A stretch of 6,556 nucleotides of DNA from Mariprofundaceae bacterium (GTDB taxonomy: Bacteria; Pseudomonadota; Zetaproteobacteria; Mariprofundales; Mariprofundaceae): contig JALSZZ010000436.1 of assembly GCA_027075825.1 (NCBI GenBank), positions 1-6,556 on the forward strand, given 5' to 3'. The stretch's first letter is position 1, and every line of letters begins with the position of its first letter. The notes beneath the pieces were generated by a model. It searched no databases, was not told the origin of the DNA, and saw nothing but the letters and a program-made list of their open reading frames with translations. Of the stretch, positions 1-5,531 are shown in pieces. A program made the position numbers and the translations under genes.

Positions 1-250
1 TGGCATGATGCTGTTGCGCCAGTTGTACCAGCAGACCGGAAAAAGGCACGATTTCCACGCCCGGTTCACCGGTAAATGTCGCCTGAACCAGTTGCACACG
101 GGTATCAAGGTCAAATACCGGGTGTTTGCCCGGATTCTCGGCAACGCCGATCACCACGCGATCAAACAGCCTCAGACCACGGCGCACCACATCCACATGA
201 CCCAGCGAAACAGGGTCAAATGTTCCCGGGTAGATAGCGCAGTTATTCAT
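1..250 (-). CDS. coaD: Phosphopantetheine adenylyltransferase CoaD (5' part only)
   Basis: CoaD transfers AMP from ATP to 4'-phosphopantetheine, the penultimate step of coenzyme A synthesis, in the cytoplasm. The 83 visible codons begin MNNCAIYPGTFDPVSLGH. This is the family's N-terminal nucleotidyltransferase signature, with the phosphate-binding His at residue 18 in an SLGH form of the usual TxGH motif (a conservative Thr to Ser change at residue 15). The family is about 160 residues long, so roughly half is missing beyond the left edge, including the RGLR region. The ATG at 250-248 overlaps the rsmD stop codon as ATGA, and GGAG lies 5 nt upstream inside rsmD, so translational coupling to rsmD is likely. 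The rsmD-coaD pairing is common in proteobacteria and supports the call. Confidence 0.95.
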   Translation of the reverse strand, partial: MNNCAIYPGTFDPVSLGHVDVVRRGLRLFDRVVIGVAENPGKHPVFDLDTRVQLVQATFTGEPGVEIVPFSGLLVQLAQQHHA

Positions 251-816
251 GCTTTCTCCAGTGGTATTTTTTTCAGCAACGTCAGACTGCTGTGGCCGTA
301 ACGCCGGATAGCCAGGGTTTCCAGCGCCAGCCCGGCATAGTCAGGCATGGCATCGCTGGCTTCTTCCACCACCAGTATATCAAAATCAATGGCATGGCGC
401 ATCAGCCATGCGGGTAAAGCGGCTGAATCGCCCTGGTGATAAGGCGGATCAGCAAAGATGACAGCATAATACTGCCCAGTTACAGCGGAAAGGGCATGGG
501 GAATACGCCCCTGACAAATATGCCAGCGCTGTGGCGCGATGGCCAGCCGCCCGGCCTGCTGACGCATGGCACGGCAGGCACGAGGGCTGGCTTCCAGTGA
601 AGTGACGCTGTTCATCCCCCGTGAAATGGCTTCCAGCGCCATGATACCAGAACCTGCATACAACTCGAGCATATGGCATGCCGAAAAAGGCTGTGTGAGA
701 TGATGCGCCAGCATATTGAACAATGCCTGACGAACTTTTGCTGGCGTTGGTCGAAGGCCAGGCAGATTCGGTACAGTAATCCGCCGGTTGCCCAACTCAC
801 CTGCAGTAATACGCAG
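247..816 (-). CDS. rsmD: 16S rRNA (guanine(966)-N(2))-methyltransferase RsmD, atypical start
   Basis: RsmD methylates N2 of G966 in 16S rRNA using S-adenosylmethionine. Counted from a CTG at 816, the protein is 189 residues, the usual length. It shows an N-terminal RITAGELGNRR segment (family pattern RIIGGxxRGR), PGLRPT at 19-24, the SAM-binding LYAGSG at 52-57, and the catalytic DPPY at 123-126 of the Rossmann methyltransferase fold. The start is uncertain. The only near-standard codon in frame is TTG at 795, but it would cut off the conserved RITAGE strand. An in-frame TAA at 832-834 closes the frame upstream, leaving CTG at 816 or 822. A one-base deletion is an alternative, because an ATG at 839 in another frame begins MGKGQG, like the N-terminus of other RsmD proteins. 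The stop overlaps coaD by 4 bp. The function is secure; the start is not. Confidence 0.93.
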   Translation of the reverse strand: MRITAGELGNRRITVPNLPGLRPTPAKVRQALFNMLAHHLTQPFSACHMLELYAGSGIMALEAISRGMNSVTSLEASPRACRAMRQQAGRLAIAPQRWHICQGRIPHALSAVTGQYYAVIFADPPYHQGDSAALPAWLMRHAIDFDILVVEEASDAMPDYAGLALETLAIRRYGHSSLTLLKKIPLEKA

Positions 817-828
817 GGTCAGCCCTGC
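813..828 (-). promoter_or_regulatory. GC hairpin across the rsmD start region
   Basis: On the minus strand GCAGGG, loop CTGA, CCCTGC forms a perfect 6 bp stem with a tetraloop. It covers the purine-rich stretch that could serve as ribosome binding site and the CTG codon at 816-814. No run of T follows it on either strand, so it does not look like an intrinsic terminator. It could limit rsmD initiation or force coupling to upstream translation. The structure is seen directly; a regulatory role is inferred. Confidence 0.4.
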
Positions 829-871
829 CCTTTACCCATAAACATTGCAGCGGTGTACAGTAAGCCAGCGT

Positions 872-1717
872 TTACCACTTGCGTTCGAATGATGCCAGTT
901 GCTTGTCGAGTACAGTCAGCGGATCTTCAGAATTATCGGCGATCGCATCGCAATCATAGCCGATGTCAATAGCGATAGATTGCTCTGTGGCAGGCCAGGT
1001 TAATGACAGATTCCAGCTGGAGGCCACACTGTTCGCCCACATTTTGGCATCATCCAGCGTTGCCTCTGGCAGCAAGGCGGCAAAACGCCCCTGCCCCATA
1101 TCTGCCACAACATCGAAAGGCCGGGCCTGCTGGCCTAACTGACGGGCTGCTTTGCGGCTGGCCGATTCAGCAAACCACTCGGCATGCCCGCGTACCAGCG
1201 ATACATAATTGCCAATACCGAATACCACCAGACTTGCCGGACGACCGGAAACGTTAGAGCGTAATTTTTCTTTTTTCAGCGCTTCGCGAAAATAATTGGC
1301 GGTGGCCAGACCGGTTACCGGATTTTCGTAAAAATAGGCCGCCATGCGATCACGACGAGCCAGCGCCGTATTAACGCGGGCCAGCAGTTGCTGTGGCGTG
1401 ATCGGTTTGGACAAATAATCATCCACCCCCAGTGTCAGCCCCTTGATCTGATCGTTCAGGTCATCCAGTACGCTGAGAAACACAAATGGTGTCAGATTAA
1501 AATGACGCTGCTTGCGCACCTCAGCATAAAACGCCCAGCCATCCATTTTTGGCATCACGATATCGGTCAGAATCAGGTCAACATGCCGGTGCTTGAGAAT
1601 TTCCAGCGCTGTGACACCATCATCCGCTTCAAGTACGCGAAAGCCACCCTGCTGCAGAAAATGGCTGGTAATATCGCGACTGGAATCCGAATCATCAGCA
1701 ATTAAAATGGTTTTCAT
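872..1717 (-). CDS. Response regulator with receiver domain and degenerate GGDEF domain
   Basis: This is a 281-residue cytoplasmic two-domain signalling protein. The receiver domain (about 1-122) has the acidic pair D8/D9, phosphoacceptor D52 in LTDIVMPKMDG, S82 and K104 in SKP, so it should be phosphorylatable. A GGDEF-family domain follows, opening with NPVTGLATANYF (132-143, family pattern DPLTGLPNRRxF). Its active site is lost: the signature is GQGRF (208-212), and the metal-binding Asp strand reads VVFGIGNY (164-171) with Gly where the Asp residues should be. The inhibitory c-di-GMP site motif RxxD is kept as R199-P-F-D202, five residues before the signature, the canonical spacing. It is therefore probably not a diguanylate cyclase and may be a c-di-GMP receptor. 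The start at 1717 is chosen over 1756 because it begins MKTILIADDS, has GGAGGG 8 nt upstream and overlaps the preceding stop as ATGA. No histidine kinase is in the window. Confidence 0.9.
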   Translation of the reverse strand: MKTILIADDSDSSRDITSHFLQQGGFRVLEADDGVTALEILKHRHVDLILTDIVMPKMDGWAFYAEVRKQRHFNLTPFVFLSVLDDLNDQIKGLTLGVDDYLSKPITPQQLLARVNTALARRDRMAAYFYENPVTGLATANYFREALKKEKLRSNVSGRPASLVVFGIGNYVSLVRGHAEWFAESASRKAARQLGQQARPFDVVADMGQGRFAALLPEATLDDAKMWANSVASSWNLSLTWPATEQSIAIDIGYDCDAIADNSEDPLTVLDKQLASFERKW

Positions 1718-3027
1718 GGTTTTTTCCCTCCAGGTCCAACACGAATGACGCTCCACTCATCCGCTGGCATAAAACGTTTGGCGACACGCTGAACGTCGGC
1801 AAGCTTGACCGAATCGACGCGTTTCGTCCAGTTCTCCAGATAATCCAGTGGCAAATGGTAAAACCCGATCATGCCGATCAGTCCCACCCGCTCACGATTC
1901 GAGTCCATCCGCTGGGCAAAACCACCCGTCAGATTTCCCTTGATTTTTTTCAGACGCTGCGCATCCACATGGCCTCTGGCCAGCGTATCAAGTTGCTGAC
2001 GCACCAGTTTTTCGGCAGCAGCAGCCTGATCAGCGCGTGTTTGCAAACTGATCACCAGCGGGCCAGTGGCCAGCAGTGGCATGGCATAAGAATAAACACC
2101 ATACACCAGACCGCGCTTCTCACGGACTTCTTCCATCAGCAAAGAGCCAAAACCGCTGCCGCCCAGGTAATGGTTCAGCACCAGCACCGGAAAAAAGTCG
2201 GGATCGTGACGGGCGATGCCCAGTCTGGCAAACTGCACCAGCGTTTGCGTGGTCGGCATGGTAATATCCTGTTGTGTCACCGCCTGTGGCCTGACTTTGG
2301 CAATATGATCAGCGGCCACTGCAGGCTTGCCCTGCCACGATTGCCAGCGCTGATTGAGCATGGGCAACAGGGTATCCATGGTAATATCACCACTGACTGC
2401 CAGCACCGCACCTTCCGGCCTGCATTGTTGGCGGTACAATTGCCTGATATCCTGAACCGAAATCTTCGCCAGCGTGTTGGCATCGCCAGCTGAAGGTGAG
2501 GCGTAAGGGTGCGTGCCATACAATAGTTTGCCTCTTGCCAGACTGGCGCGATAGCCCGGCTCCTCCAGCGATTTGGTCGCCGCTGCTACGGCATCTTTTT
2601 GTAATTGCGCGAAGCGTTTTTTGTTCCAGCCTGGCTGCAACAAGGCTTCGCTTAAGGCATCCAGCCCCTGCGGTAATGCCTCGCGCAGCACTGTCAGGGA
2701 AAGGCTGAGCGTATCCTTGCCAGCGCCCGCGCCCAGTTGAATGGCCTGTTCATCCAGCCAGAGGCTGAAGGCATCATGCGCATGACGGGCGCTGTGATCG
2801 GTCAGCATGGCCGCCAGCATGGCCGCTGTTCCGGCCTTTCCAGGTGCATCAAAACGGCTGCCAGCTGGCAGTTGCAATTGCATGGCCACCATGGGCAGGT
2901 TGTGCGACTCCATGAGCAATACCCGCAGGCCGTTGTTCAGCGTGGCCTGTTGAATGGGGGTAGCCTGCGCCGGTGCCGCCAGTATCAGTAACAACAGCAT
3001 GGCCTGGCATCGAATCATCCAGCTCAT
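1714..3027 (-). CDS. M16 family peptidase-like protein, non-catalytic partner subunit
   Basis: This 437-residue exported protein belongs to the M16 (pitrilysin / processing peptidase) fold. A signal peptide is clear: Arg at 6, hydrophobic core about 10-18, and an AQA cleavage site giving a mature start near T23 (TPIQQA). The zinc motif HxxEH is absent. At the aligned position (GTAAMLAAML, 66-75) all three key residues are Ala (A69, A72, A73), so it cannot bind zinc there. The C-terminal half keeps REKRGLVYGVYS (303-313), the R/Y substrate-binding region typical of inactive M16B subunits. Established parallels are heterodimeric M16B peptidases, in which one subunit carries HxxEH and the other the R/Y pair. 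Its start overlaps the stop of the catalytic M16 gene as ATGA at 3024-3027, and its stop overlaps the response regulator start. The substrate is unknown. Family and inactivity are secure; partnership is inferred from adjacency and complementary motifs. Confidence 0.93.
   Translation of the reverse strand: MSWMIRCQAMLLLLILAAPAQATPIQQATLNNGLRVLLMESHNLPMVAMQLQLPAGSRFDAPGKAGTAAMLAAMLTDHSARHAHDAFSLWLDEQAIQLGAGAGKDTLSLSLTVLREALPQGLDALSEALLQPGWNKKRFAQLQKDAVAAATKSLEEPGYRASLARGKLLYGTHPYASPSAGDANTLAKISVQDIRQLYRQQCRPEGAVLAVSGDITMDTLLPMLNQRWQSWQGKPAVAADHIAKVRPQAVTQQDITMPTTQTLVQFARLGIARHDPDFFPVLVLNHYLGGSGFGSLLMEEVREKRGLVYGVYSYAMPLLATGPLVISLQTRADQAAAAEKLVRQQLDTLARGHVDAQRLKKIKGNLTGGFAQRMDSNRERVGLIGMIGFYHLPLDYLENWTKRVDSVKLADVQRVAKRFMPADEWSVIRVGPGGKKP
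1726..1731 (-). promoter_or_regulatory. Ribosome binding site of the response regulator gene
   Basis: GGAGGG lies 8 nt upstream of the ATG at 1717, inside the last codons of the inactive M16 gene. It decides the start, because the open frame extends further back to an ATG at 1756 that has no such site and would add a non-receiver tail. Confidence 0.75.
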
Positions 3028-4364
3028 CGTTTGCTCTCCTCAGGATGTAAATAGCCAGTGGTTGCTCGTTCAGGACGCAGCCAGCGTTGGACGGCAGCCT
3101 GAATATCCTTAGCCGTCACCGCCTGCAGTGCCGCCAGCCATTGCGGATAATGTGCCGCGCCAATGCCGGTGGTTTCCATGCGGCCAATGCGTTTGGCCCG
3201 CAGATACAGGGAATCCTGAGAAAAAATTTCGCCAGCCCTGATATTGCGTTTTGCCGCCTGCAAGCGTCGTGCATCAATCGGTTTACTGGCCAGTTCATCA
3301 ATCAGCTTCCATACCTGCTGACGAAACCTCGCCGCATCTGCCATGTGACGCAAGGCACCATAGGTGTACCAGAGATCAAGCCCCATGCCAAAGGGGTCAT
3401 AGCCGGCGCTGACGGAGAAGGCCAGTTGCTGCTGATCCACCAGACGTTGCTGCATCAGGGCGCTACGGCCACCTGCCAGCAACCAGGTAGCAATGCTTAA
3501 CGCCGCTACCTCCCTGTCATTCCTGCCCGGCTGCCATACCGGCACGGGAATCACCGTCGCTACCACCGGCAATTGTGCCGGAAGATGCACATGCACGTCC
3601 TTTGGCCCCAACGGTTCCGGCTCTTCAGGGTTAAAACGTGGTGGTACTGCATGTGTTTTCATGCTGCCAAAACTGTCGCCGACCCATTTTTTGACGCTGG
3701 CAAAATCAACATCGCCGACCACGACCACGGTCACATTTGCCGCCACGTAATGCTGATGATAGAAATCACGCACATCCTCGATACGCAGCCGCTGCAAGTC
3801 CTGCATCCAGCCGATCACCGGATTGCGATAAGGATGAAGTCGCAAAGCAGCCGCTGACAGTTCTTCAAACATATGGCTGTTAGGGTCATCTTCGGTGCGC
3901 ATGCGGCGCTCTTCCATGATGACGCGAATTTCGCGGGCGAATTCATCGGCATCCAGGCGCAGATGAGCAAAGCGTTCTGCCTCCATCCCGATCACGGTTT
4001 TCACCTTTGCGGCCGGCACTGTTTCAAAATAGGCGGTGAAATCGGTGCTGGTAAAGGCGTTGTCATTACCGCCCATGGCCGAAATACGTTTGGAATATTC
4101 TCCCGGCGCCAGTGCTTTTGAGCCTTTGAACATCATATGCTCAAAAACGTGCGCCAATCCCGTCTTGCCGGGGACCTCATCCCTGCCGCCCACTTTCAGC
4201 CAGATTTGCACCATGGCCACCGGCGCGCTGTGATCCTCCTCGACGACCAGTTTGGCACCGTTGGGCCAGCTCGCTTGTTGCAATGGCGTGGCTTCGGATA
4301 GTACCGGCAGCAGGCAGGCAATCAGTATCGCGCATAATAATCGGCTCATATGTGTGCGACTCAT
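3024..4364 (-). CDS. M16 family zinc metallopeptidase, catalytic subunit
   Basis: This is a 446-residue exported zinc peptidase of the M16B type. The inverted zinc motif HVFEH is at 72-76 (H72 and H76 ligands, E75 catalytic base) within GLAHVFEHMMFKGS. The expected third ligand is E152 in MEERRMR, 76 residues after H76. The signal peptide runs from Arg 8 through a hydrophobic stretch to about LSEA, giving a mature start TPLQQA near residue 26. A short lipobox-like LIAC (14-17) also exists, but hydrophobic residues continue after that Cys, so ordinary signal peptidase cleavage is favoured. The C-terminal M16 domain lacks the R/Y motif that the downstream paralogue carries. I chose the ATG at 4364 because it overlaps the stop of the CBS gene as ATGA, the same junction as the next two genes. 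ATGs at 4379 and 4349 are alternatives. The site of action is presumably the periplasm; the substrate is unknown. Confidence 0.94.
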   Translation of the reverse strand: MSRTHMSRLLCAILIACLLPVLSEATPLQQASWPNGAKLVVEEDHSAPVAMVQIWLKVGGRDEVPGKTGLAHVFEHMMFKGSKALAPGEYSKRISAMGGNDNAFTSTDFTAYFETVPAAKVKTVIGMEAERFAHLRLDADEFAREIRVIMEERRMRTEDDPNSHMFEELSAAALRLHPYRNPVIGWMQDLQRLRIEDVRDFYHQHYVAANVTVVVVGDVDFASVKKWVGDSFGSMKTHAVPPRFNPEEPEPLGPKDVHVHLPAQLPVVATVIPVPVWQPGRNDREVAALSIATWLLAGGRSALMQQRLVDQQQLAFSVSAGYDPFGMGLDLWYTYGALRHMADAARFRQQVWKLIDELASKPIDARRLQAAKRNIRAGEIFSQDSLYLRAKRIGRMETTGIGAAHYPQWLAALQAVTAKDIQAAVQRWLRPERATTGYLHPEESKR

Positions 4365-5395
4365 GCCAGTGACCACCACATCATCGGCTGTTCAGTATCG
4401 CGTCGCGCCCAGAACATAAGTTCCTTGTGACCATCACCGGTAGGATATCGCCAGCTGATTCTGGCTTCCGATTGCCCTGAAAGCCCCAGCAGGCCTGAAT
4501 GCGTCATATCATCCAGACCCTCCGCCCAGCTTAAGCCGACGAGATCCTCCCTCGCGCACCCCAGTTGTTGCAGCACAACATCGCTGACAGCCATAATCAT
4601 GCCACCCCGGTGCCATTCCATCAGCATATCGGCATCTTGCGGACACTGGTAACGATCAAAGGTTTCCAGCATGCTTTGCGATAGCGCACAAAGCACATCA
4701 GTGGCAGTGACCAGCCCCGTTACCGACTGATCAAAACCGGTCATCACCATCTTCATCACCTTCATCGCATTCATTTGCGCCCACACCTGCATCAGATTGG
4801 ACTGATCCGACATACTGGCAACAGGTGAAGACATATAGTCAGTTACTCGTTGATCAGTCCGGCCAGCCAGTAGCCAGCGGAATACATCGCTTTCCGAAAG
4901 CATGCCCGATACTTCACCCGCAAACTCATGGGCCAAAAGGCAGCTGACATTACACTGCGCCATATATTCAAGCGCTTGTTCCATGTGAGTATCTGTGGCA
5001 ATATCATAAGGGTTCTTCACCATAAAGCGTTCTGCTGGCAGAAAAAACCCCATCAGCCCTGATGGTAGTGCGGCCACCGCCTGCGGCGGATCAAGTTCAC
5101 CTGCATAACGCCCTTCCCTGTCACAAACAATCAATGATTTGATACGGTGTTCGACGAACTTTCTGGCCATGGCCAGCTTGTTGTTCGTATCACTGATGCT
5201 GACAAAGTCAGTATGCATAACATCAGCAGCCGTTTTTTTCCCCAGGTCTTCGCCTTCCGCTGCCAGTGCAATCACATCGCGGATCAATACGATGCCAGCA
5301 ACCTTGCCATCGTCATCAACGACACTCCGCGCATGCGCATCACCGCCCGAAAAAGCTTCAAGCAATGGCGTATCCCGTCGAATTGTATGTTTCAT
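4361..5395 (-). CDS. CBS-domain protein with C-terminal PAS-like domain
   Basis: This 344-residue protein has no signal peptide or membrane segment and is probably cytoplasmic. I read four CBS units. The first is short (about 8-46, DTPLLEAF...VVDDDGKVAGIVLIRDVI). The others are at about 55-110 (ADVMHTDFVSI), 124-177 (ending SGMLSESDVFRWLL) and 184-239 (VTDYMSSPVASM, ending TGLVTATDVLCAL). CBS pairs form Bateman modules that commonly bind adenine nucleotides. Residues about 262-333 resemble a PAS domain (MIMAVSDVVLQQLGC, then EDLVGLSW, closing with a WRYPTGDGHKELMFWARR strand). No output or catalytic domain is visible, so it probably acts by protein contact. The start at 5395 follows AGGAGAGG. 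The frame stays open back to 5572, but that extension runs into purH and is not CBS-like. It heads the leftward gene set and overlaps the M16 gene by 4 bp. Ligand and partner are unknown. Confidence 0.87.
   Translation of the reverse strand: MKHTIRRDTPLLEAFSGGDAHARSVVDDDGKVAGIVLIRDVIALAAEGEDLGKKTAADVMHTDFVSISDTNNKLAMARKFVEHRIKSLIVCDREGRYAGELDPPQAVAALPSGLMGFFLPAERFMVKNPYDIATDTHMEQALEYMAQCNVSCLLAHEFAGEVSGMLSESDVFRWLLAGRTDQRVTDYMSSPVASMSDQSNLMQVWAQMNAMKVMKMVMTGFDQSVTGLVTATDVLCALSQSMLETFDRYQCPQDADMLMEWHRGGMIMAVSDVVLQQLGCAREDLVGLSWAEGLDDMTHSGLLGLSGQSEARISWRYPTGDGHKELMFWARRDTEQPMMWWSLA
4741..4774. repeat. Short imperfect tandem repeat inside the CBS gene
   Basis: On the plus strand the unit TCATCACCA/T recurs imperfectly (TCATCACCATCT, TCATCACCT, TCATCGCAT, TCAT). 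Read on the coding minus strand, it gives the Met-rich stretch MNAMKVMKMVM (residues 208-218) in the helix of the fourth CBS unit. It stays in frame and the domain around it looks intact. Confidence 0.5.
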
Positions 5396-5403
5396 GCCTG
5401 TTT

Positions 5404-5411
5404 CCTCTCCT
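5404..5411 (-). promoter_or_regulatory. Ribosome binding site of the CBS-PAS gene
   Basis: AGGAGAGG ends 8 nt before the ATG at 5395. It supports that start over the longer open frame beginning at 5572. Confidence 0.7.
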
Positions 5412-5476
5412 GCCCGACCACTTGCGCCGGGCCTGCGGGGCCGTAGCTTGCGCTTTTCAGGATTTTTTTCAAATCT

Positions 5477-5507
5477 GGCACTGCCTGCAGATTGTAAAGC
5501 AAGTGCC
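5477..5507. promoter_or_regulatory. Inverted repeat over the putative divergent -10 elements
   Basis: GGCACT (5477-5482) and AGTGCC (5502-5507) form a 6 bp inverted repeat with a 19 bp spacer. It is centred near 5492, on the candidate -10 boxes of both strands. It could be an operator for a dimeric regulator. The arms are short and chance cannot be excluded. Confidence 0.25.
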
Positions 5508-5531
5508 TGTTCCTTCTGGAGATTAATCAAT

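Larger units (their letters stand above)
5396..5531. promoter_or_regulatory. Divergent intergenic region between the CBS-PAS operon and purH
   Basis: This 136 bp gap separates two divergently oriented genes and must contain the purH promoter and probably that of the leftward operon. On the minus strand TACAAT (5496-5491) matches five of six bases of the sigma-70 -10 consensus, but no good -35 box lies 16-18 bp upstream. On the plus strand TGTAAA (5493-5498) is a weaker -10 candidate in the same AT patch, with a poor TTCAAA 19 bp upstream. If both are used, the promoters overlap. A T-rich stretch is at 5454-5470, and a GC-rich segment with short dyads (GCCCG/CGGGC, 5412-5432) would lie in the 5' leader of the CBS mRNA. 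I see no E. coli-type PurR box. The purH ribosome binding site GGAG is at 5518-5521. Confidence 0.5.

Noticed and set aside
1855..2493. 212-codon open frame on the plus strand
   Set aside because: It lies wholly antisense to the inactive M16 gene, whose protein has clear family features; the plus-strand product shows no recognisable domain and a shadow-like His/Gln-rich composition.
4313..4325. Lipobox-like LIAC in the catalytic M16 signal peptide
   Set aside because: The hydrophobic core is very short before this Cys and continues after it, and the paralogue is cleaved at the equivalent of the later SEA/TP site, so a lipoprotein is less likely.
4350..4379. Upstream ATG (4379) for the catalytic M16 gene
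   Set aside because: The ATG at 4364 gives the ATGA overlap seen at the neighbouring junctions and a cleaner signal peptide; 4379 adds only five residues within the CBS gene.
5412..5442. GC-rich dyads near the CBS-PAS start as a possible intrinsic terminator
   Set aside because: They lie between divergent genes with no upstream transcript to end, the stems are about 5 bp, and there is no adjoining T run in the right position.
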